Below the pieces are notes generated by a model that did no database searches, was not told the DNA's origin, and worked only from the letters and a program-made list of their open reading frames with translations. A program made the position numbers and the translations under genes. A DNA stretch of 64,000 nt from Antitrichia curtipendula (Eukaryota > Streptophyta > Bryopsida > Hypnales > Leucodontaceae): positions 12,358,981-12,422,980 of the forward strand of contig OX579640.1 in assembly GCA_951230915.1 (NCBI GenBank), given 5' to 3'. Every line of letters starts with the position of its first letter. Position 1 is the first letter of the stretch. This document shows, piece by piece, positions 1 to 12,899 of the stretch.

Positions 1-3000
1 GAGCTGAGGATGGGATATGAGGTTCCGAGGCTGGTTCTGGTTCAGTCTGAAGCACTGGAAATTCTACGACCTCCTCTGTGGAAATAACAGCTGTTCCAAG
101 GCAAGTGAAAGGGTCCACTTATTAATTGATATAATAATTGAGAGTACAAAAAGCATTATTGAATTGAAAAAACAGAAATTGTAAAATATGATGTAAGCAA
201 GGAGCTGAAGCTAAAATCGTGTGAACTCCTATTAAATACTTGTCACGGTAGCTTTTGCTGTGTCCCACTAGGTTCTTGTTCAAATCTGACCTTCTGGTAT
301 TTGTTCAGGTTGTAGCCGGATATCTACCTCAGCTGGAAGATCAAGACCTGAATGCAAGCAAATAATCAAAACTTTATCAAATTGTGAAATCTGACATCCT
401 CTGACTGGACAGCGGAGCTAACTATACAAAATGACTCCAGCACTTCGAACGCTATACCCTCCCCTTCAAAAGCACAACAACTTGATACAAATATATTCAG
501 GAAATAATGCATAAACCAATTCTAGAGAAAGTAGGAACTCAGAGATCACAGTAATCACTTCAGAAGGAACGATTAAGCCGTATGGGCCTATAAAAGCATA
601 TATCGTACAGATATCTAGGGCCCCTAGGGTGAACTTAAAATTAAACCTGCTTCAGGTTGCCTTTCAGCTACTGCTTCAACAGGTGGCTCCATAACAGGCA
701 ACTCCAAATCTGGTTCTTCGACAAATTCAGCCATAGGTTCGGCAGCCATAGGTTGAGCTTCTTCAGGCTGGGGCTCAGATATCCTCTGTTCATCAGTTCC
801 AGGTTCTTCAACTGGAGCTTCAGCCCGAGGGGTAGCGGGAACTTCCTCCCGGGTTACCTCAGGAGTAGCTTCTCGTTGAGGTTCAGCTAATGGCAAGTTC
901 GCACGACCAGGAACTAACACACGGGTATAAAGCTCCCGCAATGCACTACACACATCTGCACGAACAAGCAGGAAAAAAAAATTTCAGTAAAACCACGGAC
1001 ATGAATATATCCTATTTGACCAGAAAGTAGCAATTTCTCGAAATATAAATCGAGAAGCAACTGAACGCACGACACAAAAAGCTCAGATATGAGATAGTAT
1101 TTGAACATCCCAACCAAATTGTCAGCTCTCCCCTCAGCCCTAACTTTAACAGTAAAGAGGTATTTGATGGATACCAGGTAGGGAAGGCTCGTTGAAGACT
1201 TGACTGCCTTTTGCCAGCCTCTCTGCCGTCCAAAGCTCACGCGGAGTACAGGGGGCTTTTTTGCGGACTCGACGAATGTCAGATGTTTCAGCCAACTGCT
1301 GCCTCATTTGGCTGCAAACCATTCAAAATTCATCAATGTCGGCGAACATCCTTTGAAGGAGAAGCAACATCCAAAAGGTCTCACAGGAAGAATGATAATT
1401 GTACACTACTGAATATGACGAGTCATTTACAATTGCAAAGTCACTTACTCTCCATTTAGAATCATTTGCACGTCAAGAATAGGTTTCCTCTTCCTCGGTG
1501 GGGGCTTTGGAGCACGCCGAGGTCTCTGAGAGGGGCCCGCATCACTAGGAGTAGGCAAAACTCGCAAAGAAGGTGTGCTTCTTCCTCCTGTTGCGAGTCA
1601 ACAATGAGATGCAAGTTCATATCAATCACAAGAGATTAGATCCCCGTATAAAGTGCCACTATCAACTGAAAGATTCCTCTTCACATAACCATGCCTCGTA
1701 AACTTTCAGCTGCAAAAGTACATAATACAGTAGAACTTCTGTAAAGTAATAGCCCCGGGACCGGGCTCAAGTCCCCATGCTCACGAATCTCAAAGAACTT
1801 CTCTGACGTGTATATTTGGGATTGGGCCTAGTGTGGGACCAGGCAATCAATACTCTAACACTTTAGAGAAGTCATTGCCTTAGAGAAGTTCTACTGTAGT
1901 ATCTAGATCACTGGGGAATGAAACCCAGTCGTACAGTGACGCCAAACACCTACTAGCACAAAATTTAAGCGGCATTACAAGAATCAAAACACACCATGAC
2001 CGTGAATGATTGCATAAAAATCACTTGAGCCTAACAATTTAGAGACCTCAATGCTCTTATTAACAACATTCTAGAAAGTTAATCTGGTGAAAACAGGTCA
2101 GAAATAGTTCTACATACCCAATAAAGTTGCCAGTACATCGTCGTCAGCAGGTAGGTCAGACTGGGCAAGACTGGGCCTTCTTCTAGGTGACGTGAGACCT
2201 GGAACTGTCGCGACGGATGTTTCTTGCAGTTCCTCCACACTCTCAGGTAATTCCAAAGGCTGCTCTGCTTCCACCATTGGTTCATCGGTGTCTCTGTTCA
2301 TACAATTGCAAGTTACAAGATTCTGTTTAATAAATTCTTGCTAAACCAGTAAGAAAGCTTGCTTGGTTCGCATTACTAGAAAACCCATCTAAGGGAATGA
2401 AGGATCCAATTCTGCAGCTGAAAGGGCTGGGACTTGCCAATGTCGTAATGAAGCTACTAAACATAGTTCTAACGAACTCGAATATTTGTAATAGTGCCAG
2501 CTCATTAAAAGAAATTACAGAGCCATAATTGCTGAAAGAATCATGTCCCGCTCCGTGTCACTTGCAATTCCCTCTCTGGAATACGAACAAGTTCTAGCCA
2601 GAACAGACATACCTCGCCGGAAAGTCTTCACTTGGTCTTGCCATTTCTCTCTCAAATGCGAAAAGATCAGGAGCCTGGTCAGTCGGTGCCTCCACTGCAG
2701 ACCGGAGAGTCTCCACTTCTGGAATATCTTCCATTTCCAACTGGAGAGGAGTTGGAGAAACAGGCACGGGCAATTGCTCAGCAGCAGCTTCAAGGGCTGG
2801 GACCAACTCATCAGGAACTTCAACAACTTCTTCGCGTGCCTCCTCAGCAATAGGCTGCTGCTCCTCAAGAGGCACTAACTGCTCGGGCTCTTCTATGATA
2901 GGTGCCAGTTGCTCAAATTGTTCTGGCATCTCTTCTGGACGTTCTTCCATTTCTACATCCACGTCCACCATTGTGGGAGCAGCTGGCGTCATAGGCGGCA

Positions 3001-5923
3001 AGTGCTCCACGTCCATGGCTTCCATCTCGTCCAATCGGTCAAAGTCGATCCGATATCCCTCAACCGATGGTGCTACTCTGTTCCACGCAAACACAAAAAG
3101 GGAGGTCAAGTTTGCTCAAGTTAAATTGCTCGAGTTAAGCAAACTAAAGACAGAGAGGACATCAAAAAATGAACCACCCTTGATGAAGGAACAAAAAAAA
3201 TAGAAGGAAGCAAGTATAGGAAATGGTAGTAACTCTTCTTCTAAAGTCAATCTTGGACTCCGCTCACGTTCTTGAGCCTCCTTCTCCCTCGCCTGCGCAT
3301 ACAATGCCCATAGAGTACATGAATATAAATTTCATAGGCGAGCAGTGCTCCTTCCAGCAACAACTCGTCATAAAGGTCAGTATAGTTTTAATGCTGATGA
3401 TGTTATTGATGAAACCTTACAAAAAAAGTATTATATGGCTAATGTTAATATGTCATTATAAATTTGCCGCTCTTAAGAGAAGGTGTGTGAAAGTTTAAAA
3501 AGCCAGTTTTAGGGTCTGCAACAGACAGAATTTGAGAAGTCGAGATCATCACACCCGCCATCATCGATCTCCGCCAAGATTTCCATCAGGTCATATTCTT
3601 TCAAATAAATCATGAGCGGCTTGGGAAAAACGTCTTCACTTCGTAAATTCGTGACAAGGAGACACTTGCATTGCTGCCATATTTCGTAGACTCAATACTG
3701 AGTTTGATCCAGAGTTGCATTAAGTTCTGAATACTGGGAATTACCGAGAGCCTAACAGCTGAATCTTAAAGACCATTAGGTTAACATTAAATCAACACAG
3801 ATGCGGTTTAGAACTAAAGCATCATGAGACAAAAGATACCAAATGGGCTGTCGTCATGCTGGCCAATTTACTGACTTTTCACAAATGCCCGTAAGACGAA
3901 GAATCACAGGTATTTGATAGGGCAGGTGTATCTAACCTCTTCAAAATCAAGTCCCATGCGTGGCAGCTCAACTTGGGGAAGTCTATCTGCAAGTGACAGG
4001 GGAATCCAAATCATTAATAATACAAGGCGATGAGTTTTTGGACGAACACAATCTTCACCTCCCCATCTCTTATCATAACCAGAAAGCAAGCGGCTTTATG
4101 TTCAAGTATTAGAATATGTACATCTGTTGAGGTCACATCGTCAGAGTCTAATCGAAAACACTCAATAGGCATCATTATCCCCTTCGTTACTGAACGAGGT
4201 GACTGGAGAAAGTGATGCAAATGAACGCTCCGCTCCAAAATTCCCCATTCACAGCACCCTCGCAATGCTTCACTAATCAATTTCAAAATAAAGTTCAAAG
4301 AAGCCGCTCCATACCATCGAGACCAAATTGAGATCCGAAGTAAATATTCTCCTCTGTTGTATCTTGCAGAGTGATAAGTTCTCGGGTAGTGACATGTTGA
4401 TCAACGGCTCTGTTGTTCAAAACCAGATACATCTGATTGTAGTCAGATGCTCAAATGCTTAAAAGAGAATCACTCACCAAAAGTACAGATCGATAATTAT
4501 TAGAATTTCTCAAAGTCAGAAACCTCATCATAAGGTAGAAATTGACAGAGACTAGACTGTTTGCAAGAATTCCCGGCAAGCCCGATAAGAAAAAAACAAA
4601 AATATTCTCACCATAGCGATCATAATTATGAGATACCCGCACCTTCCCGTCAACCAGAGTAAAACATTGAAAGTCATATCTAGATATGCTAACGATTGAA
4701 AATGATGGGCACAAACGGTCAAACCACATACCCGCTGGCAAGAAGCATACTCTCTCTTTCCCCCAGAGGCTCGAACTCATCAAGATCGAAATTTTCAGGA
4801 AGAGTGATAGCGTGAAATGGAGCTGTAGAAGCCTCGGGCGGAAGATCGACTGCCCCTGAATGAAAGGCTTGTTTAATCTTTGTGAGTGCTTCGCTGCAGT
4901 CATGGAATAAATAATTCACCTTTCGGGAATAAATTCGGACGACACCCAATAGCAGGTGACCCGATAATCTAAGAGCAATTGGAGCTTCGGGGAACAAAAT
5001 GGAGTCTGCAATTCCAATAAAACCACGTTGCACGCATAGTCAGAACACTCTCATAAGCAGGGTAGCTAGTACTTCACAAAAACGTCCAAGACTATACCAG
5101 GAAAATGCTCTCCTGGGTCCTCATAAGTTGATTCACAGTACTTGCCCAAAAGCCCTAAACATCACTATAGAAAGCACGACGGAGTTAACGTCCTGTAGTT
5201 CAACGCCGAAAGATATTTTATAATTCCCCTAGAGTCACCAAACAGTGACAAAGCTTATGAAATTGCAAATGCAAGGACATCGTCAATCCAGATGAAGTTG
5301 GTACTAGTGAAAATTTCCAAAACCGTCCTCCTTTAGAAGGGTCTCTTCGTTCATTATAATTGCGAAGAGGGTCGTCCAAAACAACCATACCACTAAAATT
5401 CTGTTATCCTTTCGCCAGTGAGAGGCGGTGTATCACACCATCTATGAACGATAAATTAAAAAGAAATTCTGTCTCATGTATAAAAATAAGTCTAAATCTA
5501 AGACCATCCTTCGCCACTCCTACCCCTCTGAAACAGTTCAAACCAGTTCTAGCGTCGAACAGAACTCCTTAAGAAGATTTTTTTGTCGTGAATTATCTAT
5601 CGTATCCTTCATTGCGGTGGCTCTTCTGTAAATGAGGTCGCAATTGACTTTCATCAAGGTTGAAGAGTTCTTCTTTAATTCTCACCACAAAGTATGTTGA
5701 GGCATTTGAAACCTTATATGAGATAGTCTGTGGAAGTTTAGGAAAAACAGAAAAATTATAATCTTAAAGTAATCGAGATCCTGAGGTAGGAATGCGTACC
5801 AACGGAAACACTGATGTTTGTCTCCGTGACCTGATTCTTCCGCAGCTTACGCTCCAGGTGAGCTGCAATCCATATGGTTCCCAGTGGACCCTTTTTCGCC
5901 AATATCAACTGTGAGTAAAACAT
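1..5923 (-). CDS. RAD21: Cohesin alpha-kleisin RAD21/SCC1 (SYN4-like), 3' end off the window
   Basis: Mitotic-type alpha-kleisin that closes the SMC1-SMC3 cohesin ring and is cut by separase at anaphase; nuclear. Exons by splice signals and phase: 5923-5800, 5005-4732, 4409-4315, 3986-3937, 3292-3234, 3077-2613, 2293-2118, 1587-1449, 1311-1175, 955-647, 75-<1; all junctions keep frame (about 634 residues so far). The start gives [20 protein letters not shown], the classic Rad21/Rec8 N-terminus, followed by [20 protein letters not shown] and [11 protein letters not shown]. Mid-protein motifs [32 protein letters not shown] and [14 protein letters not shown] match plant SYN4/RAD21.3 rather than meiotic REC8. 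Residues about 230-340 and 520-610 are Glu/Pro-rich, as expected for the disordered linker. The C-terminal winged helix that binds SMC1 lies beyond base 1. Family identity is very secure; exon 4-5 joining is less so, because a further exon may lie between them. Confidence 0.95.
1726..1898. mobile_element. Emigrant/pogo-like MITE in a RAD21 intron
   Basis: Inverted ends CAGTAGAACTTCT (1728-1740) and AGAAGTTCTACTG (1884-1896) are flanked by TA on both sides, the Tc1/mariner-type target duplication. The end resembles the Arabidopsis Emigrant (Lemi1, pogo-like) end, which also starts CAGTA and continues AACCTCT. About 169 bp, too short to code for a transposase. It lies in the RAD21 intron between exons 7 and 8, within about 140 bp of the exon 8 acceptor. 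Confidence 0.82.
3527..3619 (-). other. Possible extra RAD21 exon (93 nt, phase 0)
   Basis: Between RAD21 exons 4 and 5 the minus strand has an open 31-codon stretch after a pyrimidine-rich tract and an AG at 3621-3620. It translates to an acidic peptide including [16 protein letters not shown] and DDLDF. Both neighbouring junctions are phase 0, so inclusion or skipping would each keep the reading frame. The donor (TCT followed by GTCTGT) is weak. It could be a real acidic exon of the kleisin linker or chance open frame. Confidence 0.3.
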
Positions 5924-7600
5924 CTTGAACCCCGCTTATTCACCCCCGCGGCTCCGGCACTAAAGGAGGAACCACGAACACTGATTTTATTTAGGCAAAG
6001 AAAAGAAACACCAACGTTTGCGAAAGATCTCCAAACCTCGTTTCAAATCTCAAGTTTCATCCGACTGTAAAAAATCGTAAAATACCCGCGCCGAAATATC
6101 TGGGACTCTGACTACAGCCCCGTTCCTGGAGAGTTTTGGTGCACCTTTAACACAAGTGCAAAAAATCACTTCAAAAATGCGCAGATAAACCTCGGACAGG
6201 AAGTACTCCAGTCAAAACACAACAAAAGATCCCCTCGAGTGGCCTTGAACTGTAACACGCTCCCAGCTTCCGCTGAACGCTTGCAGGAATAAGCCTAAAG
6301 TGCAAGAGCCAATGAAGGGACTCCAGGAAACTGAGTAGAAATAATCTTGAAGCGTTCTTAGAGCTCACAAGCCCGTCTTCTGAATTGCTCACTATCTCAA
6401 AGGCCAAACCAAGTGGAAAATTGCAAAAAAATGCCGCTGTCCGGTAGACCTTCACCAACACACTATCCCACTGAAATAATCTCCAATGAAGCCAATAGAT
6501 TACACCAGTCAACAACCGAGACCAGAAACGGGACCCGCTAAACTCTGACGCACTGAAGCTTCTCAACACCGAAGCTGCTTGTCTCCTCTGTTTTTCAAAC
6601 TTTCCACAAGGGCTTAATAAACCGCTCTCAAGCCACACCGCACCACGGCGACACTAAAAAAGCTAAACACCTGTGCATCCAAGCAGGCAAAACAAAGCAC
6701 CGAAGCGCAGCGGAACCATCATCTCTCCATCTCAAAAACTCATCGCACGCCCCAATAAATTACGGCAATGCACACTACCGCTCCGCAATTTCTCAGCACT
6801 GCATTCCCAGCACCTGCAGGGCAATCCAGCCCCTAGGGTAATTTCATCGTTTTAGAGCCGTTCCTGCAGCTTAGAAGCTCGAAATAGGCGCAAAAAAAGA
6901 GGGAATCCACGAGGATTGACTGTTAAAAGAGCGCGGCTACGCAAGAGCGATGGCAACGAAAGGAGGGTGATCGAACCAAGCGATGGTGAGCGAGACGCCC
7001 GCACCTGCAACGGGGACGAGAGGCGTGAACGAGGTGCGTCTGCTGTGACCCTCGCTAACCTTCAGGAGCTGCTCCCGGGGGTCAGAGCGGGAAGGCTCGG
7101 GTCGGGCCGGGTCGAAACGGGGAAGCCCGGGCCTAAGCGCCGGGTCACAGCTGCACCGGCGGAACTGGCTGACTGCCGTATAATGAGAAATTGGGAGCCT
7201 TCCGACGAAATCCTCCAACTAAAAACGAACGTACTTTCTCTTTTCGCCCTTCCCTCCCGTTGGCATCTTCGTTCGTTCGTCCATTTCCCTCACAAGCTAT
7301 GTTTATTCGTCCGTCCCCTTCGTTGATTGTTCGTCGATTCCGCTCGTTGGGAACTGCCTTGCTCTCATGTTTGCCACGTCGTTTCGTTTCAACGCGGGCC
7401 TTTTCTTGGTGGCGGGAATCACCATTTTCGATAGTCTGATGTCCACGTGGTGACTAGTCATTGGATTCTGTGCTCTCTTTTCGATGGCTGAGATGAGACG
7501 TGAGCCCGTTTGGAAGGGCCCGTTTTCCATTTGGAGAAGCCCAAGGTTGAGTCCTTCAAAGTTCAAAAGCAAGCCTACCCAACTAAGTGTTTAATCCTGG
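5924..7600. promoter_or_regulatory. RAD21 upstream region (leader and promoter)
   Basis: No convincing protein is seen in 1.7 kb upstream of the RAD21 start; open frames at 6171-6638 and 6916-7326 show no recognisable domain. About 6900-7440 is clearly richer in G+C and CpG than the flanking AT-rich DNA, as expected for a plant promoter or first leader exon. The transcription start cannot be placed from sequence alone. Confidence 0.5.
7411..7418 (-). promoter_or_regulatory. E2F-like site
   Basis: GGCGGGAA on the plus strand, read as TTCCCGCC towards RAD21, fits the E2F core found in plant S-phase promoters. It is about 1.5 kb upstream of the RAD21 start codon, in the GC-rich stretch. An 8-mer of this kind can occur by chance. 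Confidence 0.3.
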
Positions 7601-9200
7601 AACAACGTTGAAGAGTACCTTTTTTTTCACCATGGGCCTCATTTCAAAACAAGAATGGTGTGACTGTGAGTCTCGTAAAGTAAAAATTTAAATTTAAATT
7701 AATATATAATTTAAAATAAAATAAATAAGAACAATGTGATCATGAGATTCTATTCACTCCAACTAAACTCTAGTTTGTTGTGAATTATAAATGCAGTTGT
7801 AGATAGGATTTGGAAATTTGGATTCAAAATGCGAGAATCGATGCCATAGTTAGAGTCAATAAAAAATAAAAGAATCAGAGCTCTACATCCAACTAGTCAA
7901 ACAACTAGGAATCTGATCAACCTCAAACCGCACTCTGCAGTGTAAATGTAATTGTAGATAGGATTTGGAAACTTGGATTCATAAACCATAGTTTATGCAA
8001 GAGGCAATGCCATGGTCTTTGTCCAAAGAATAAAACTAATAAATGTCTATTTTTTGCCAAATAAAAGTAATCTTTTTTTGCTATAAATTTTCCATTTTTA
8101 TTATTAAAAAATAGATAAAGTTGCCAAATTTAAATGAAAAAGTGCATGAATATGATTGAAAGTGTTTTTTGGTCTAAAAAATGGATGAATGTAGAAATAC
8201 AGTGCTTTGTAATATAAAAACTAACAAAAAAATTCTAAAAAAATCAAGGCATTATAGGAAGTTAGAAATGATTGCCTTTCAACTGAAGAATTCACAAAAA
8301 GTATTAAATCCACTATATGGATTTTTTTCTAAAATAAATAAATAGTATACTTGAATAGATAATTTATAATCAACCTTCTCAAGTGACCTTGTAGGATGCA
8401 AAATATGATCCAAATATAAGAATTTGATTGGTCATTGCATTTGGATTTGGGAATGGAAGAAAATCTTAAAAGAATAGTTTGGGTACAATATTTTTAGAAT
8501 GGAGATGGGGTTGAAAAAAGAATAATGTCCTTTTCTTTCAATATCAATTGCACTTTTTCTTCTAAATCCTTTTGCTTGTTTTGCTTGCCCTCATATGCCC
8601 AGCGCATTTTTGGAACCTCTTGAAAGCATAATACAAAAATTAATTTAAATATAAAATTTAAATAAGTTTGATTTTTAAAGATTTAAACTACATGATTTTA
8701 AATAACATCTATTATAAAGAATAGGATTTAAAAAACACAATAATATCACATATGAATATGATTAGGATGTTTCATCATCCCAATCAGAAAGTTGTTCAAT
8801 ATCCTTCAATCCTCTACTTGCTTGTCAAATCTAAAAAATTATGGTCACACTAGTAGGGGAATGAAGGATCCTAGTCGGTTACCACTATGTCTAGCAGGGA
8901 ATTTTTTTGTAATATTCTATGTTCATCATCAATAAAACAGATCAATTAAGTTCAAAATAGAGAAGTCACTCAATTCAATGAGACATATGTGAATTGATTA
9001 ACAAGAGTCCTTTGCCTAGCCAGGGGACCCATATGAAGAAGGGGTCTCAAACTCAGTAGCTCCATATTGCAATGCAACATATCTTCATTGTTTTACAATA
9101 TATACCACACTTTGCCTCATCCTTTGAAATCTTAGGAGAAGAGTTGCTCGTAGGTTATTTCTACAATTATGTTGGTTTCTTTTTATAAGACAAACAATAA
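7601..9200. other. AT-rich intergenic DNA with a short direct repeat
   Basis: No gene seen. A 38-bp segment at 7789-7826 recurs with a few changes at 7944-7981 (155 bp apart), sharing the core TTGTAGATAGGATTTGGAAA. The remainder is low-complexity A/T-rich sequence. Confidence 0.6.
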
Positions 9201-12200
9201 GAGATTTTAGTGGACCAAAACATAGTTAAAGAGGAGATTAATTATTATGAACAATATCTGGTGATTGCATGCTTTGAGAAAGAGAAATTGCTAGATCAAG
9301 TACAAGCAATGGATTATCTATCTACAAGCAACCATCAAGGGACCTCTGACATTAGGCAAGACGTAAAGAAAGGCTTTTTTGACAATCAAACTTGCATCTA
9401 GCTACAAAGGTGGTATGTAATTTGTTGTTGTTTATCTCATTCGGATCTAAACTTGGCCTCTATAAGCCTCCAGATCTTCTAAAGATGAGCCTTGAGGTTC
9501 AATCCCAATAATGATTGTATTACAACTAATGCTAGTAGTGATTCAAATCCTAGAATGAAAATTTCAATATGGATTACCTCAAGACATATACTAGATGAGT
9601 TTAGAAGAGTCTTGATCTTACAGATTGAAGAAAGACTAGGAGAACTTATAGGATCCAACATTGAACCAAAAATGAAGCTTTAGAGGGCCACAAGTTCTCT
9701 GCACATCTCAAAGTCATAAGCTTTGTTGTAGTTAAATAATTGGAACAGGCATATGCTACTGATGTGGCATGGACACTACCACGTCAAATAATATTATTTA
9801 CTTTTTTTATTCAATTTTTTAAAATTTTAAAATTTTATTTATTTTTAATATTCTATCTAGTAGTGTGTTGGTTTATAGCTTGGGGAACAACCCTAAAACA
9901 ACCCTTCCATAGCTTCATTTCTTTTCTAATGCAACAACAATCATGTTGTTTCTACATACTATATGGCAATTAAAACCAAACATGGACAAGAATTGTCAGT
10001 GGTTGTTATCTATTCTTTCATAAGAAGAAAAACATCAATTCTTATAGACTACAATTATCTCCCAATTTGGTACAAACTATATTGTAATACCAATCATTGT
10101 ATTTAGAACTTCCCCATTAGATAAAGTCCTTGATACACTACAAGAGAGTACAAAGGGTCACTAACTAGAAGAAACACCTATAAAAACTCAATTATGAAGG
10201 ACATAATTGAGGTTCCCTTGCCACTTAACATGAAAGAAGTGACATTGATAGAAAATAAGAACCCTACACTACCTTTTAAAACGACAAATAAAAGGTGGCA
10301 GGTCTACATATCGCGACATCAAAGGAAAGAAACACAAGGCCCTCTACTCACAACAATCAACAAAACAAATAAGGTACCATCACAACCAGAAGACATTTTA
10401 GTCGTATGAATACGGGAATTGAAAGCATCACCTAACTCACCTCTCTCAATTGTAGAGCCAAATTCCAAAAGCCCACAACAAATGTTATTAGACTACATAT
10501 GCCATAACACCAATCTCATGGTTGTCAAAGACATTACCACTACATTAGAAATGAATGCAATCATCTCAATGGAAGATGTTAGCTACCATGGACCCTGACG
10601 ATTAGAATATCTTTTAACAAGATCTAAGTTCTTCCATGTTGACCAATTCCACTCTTCAAAATTCCATTGAGTTGAAAGATGAAATAGAGACAATTTTACA
10701 AATTGATTTAAATGACCACACATCTAAAACAACTCTGAAACAAGGCATCTCACATATCCAAAACAACTTAAAAAAGGGCTCTTACAATTGACTACTTATA
10801 AGATGTACAAATCAATCTGGCCAATTGATTCTTGTTCTTGTCAAGTAGGAGAACACCTACAAAGACTATCAACTTTGGTTCTTCCGATAGTGAGTACAAT
10901 TCAAACTTCCAACCAACTTCATTGACCATAGGTGATCCCCTACAATCAACCAAGACTTATATAAAGCTCAAGTTGAATATAGGGATCTCCCATTCTCAGC
11001 ACCCAAAGCAAACCTCCATCAGACTTACAAATAATTCAAGCTAATTTTTCCAAAAAGTAATGCTTCCGATAGAGGAATAACAAGATTACAAATGGAGATT
11101 GACCATCAAATGCCTCGAAAGCAAATGGAGTCAGATGAATCATATGGATATATGCATCCAAAGGTAATTTATCTTCTAACTCATCATTGTGAATGAAATT
11201 ACAACTAATTTTGCAAAATATAAAAGGACTTAACAACCCTTTGGTTCCTAGTGAATTTGAAAATTACTATCAATGAAGATTAGCAAAGTTAGACTTCTTG
11301 TATATTCAAAAATATAATGTGCAACTTCAAATTGCAAGACTTAAGCAAGTAGGTCTAAATGGACTCATTAGAAGAGAAATGAGGCAATGGGAAGATCATT
11401 TCAAGATTGCTTCCTAAGTTGTAAACCAAAGCACTATTGGTCATAACATTAAATAATAATAATAAATTTAAAAATATTTTAAAAATATTAAATAATATTA
11501 CCTAACATGGTAGTCTTCCGACCATGTCAAATTTATGAGGTGGTAAAATTTCCTATCATTTGTAAATAAAGATTTTCTCTATTAAATTATTTTTTGTGTC
11601 ATTAAGTTGTCCCGTGCAATTCAAGCATTGCAGTTTGTTGATTTCTCTTAAAAAATTTAAGTTTTGAATTTTTGGCCATTGTTCCTTGCTATCTAGGAAT
11701 TCACAATCTTGTTCATTGTTCAGGCCTAAAATCTCATCTAATGGTTATCAAATTAATTGCATGCGAAGTAACGCTAGCTTATAGGACTTCACATCCATAG
11801 ACAAGAGGAAGGAGCAAGTAGCATGTGGTTAAATATCCTAATCTCCCTTCAAATTAACGATCTAGTTCACTTATTTAGCATGGTTAGCAGCAACCTTACC
11901 ATATAGATAATACTCAAGAGTCTACCCAACATAGACTTTGGATTGTTCAATATATACATTTTAAACTCTTCCACTAATTGCATGGAGCTCTAGCGCATGC
12001 TAGCTGCTCAATTACCAAGAGATTATTATTAGATAGCATGCAAAGACTAGAACATGGTCTTGCAACTAATCAACAACTATAACGGCAAGAGTTCATCAAG
12101 TTTATAGCTTGCCTCAATGTAAAGTATTTTTTCCCCTACAATGGTGCTATCTTGTATAATAGGGCATCAAAGGTGTGTGGGCATCCCAATCCTAAAAAAG

Positions 12201-12899
12201 TTGAATAAATTCTATTGCTATCTTAATATAATAGAATATCCTAATATCGACGTCTTAGAATATTCAATGCTTCTAACCAACGTCTTTAGAATTGTTTGCT
12301 TGCTCTTCTCCACATCAAAATTTTGTAGGATCAAAATCTTGTAGGAGCAATCAACAAGAACCTAGTACAAAGTAATTAACTAATATTTGCAGGATAGCAT
12401 GGTTGTAGCATCTTTTATTCAATTATAATTGGCACTCTGATTCACATTCAGTTTCTTTAGCAAACTGAAATGTGTCTTTAAATGGTAGTACAAGAAAGTT
12501 AGTTTCAAACAAAAAAAGACAAAACAACTAAAGGTGATTTAAACCACCAATTCTTTATTGCCCAACTCAAGTTGCAAGCATTCCCATCCAACATGATAGC
12601 TTAAGAGAACCTAGCCAAAATTTCAAATTCATTGAGGGAATTTGAAGACTAAAAGATTGTCAGCTAACATGTATTTTTCTAACATAAGATGGAGAGCACA
12701 AGGCAACAAGCTTCTTACGAGTTGTTTCAGGCAATGAAGCAAGGATCCATGTAGTCCCACAATGTCAAATTTCATGACACTCGTGGTGCACCATGTTACC
12801 ACGCAAGAAGATTTGTTTGAAACGTGTGCTCAATTCTACTACACTCTAAATGCCAAGTATTCACCATTGAACATACATTCAAATTGCTAGGAATGGATT
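9201..12899 (+). mobile_element. Probable decayed 5' part of a LINE
   Basis: Broken open frames on the plus strand, for example 9210-9401 and 10194-10409, lie just upstream of a clear LINE reverse transcriptase in the same orientation and so may be remnants of ORF1 and the endonuclease. I could not identify specific catalytic motifs here, so assignment rests on position and shared decay only. Confidence 0.35.

Noticed and set aside
914..1240. 108-codon minus-strand frame overlapping RAD21 exons 9 and 10
   Set aside because: Wrong frame; the correct frame reads [11 protein letters not shown] and splices at 1175/955.
6916..7326. 136-codon plus-strand frame in the GC-rich region upstream of RAD21
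   Set aside because: GC-rich DNA has few stops; no domain and Arg/Gly-rich random composition, with an overlapping frame on the other strand.
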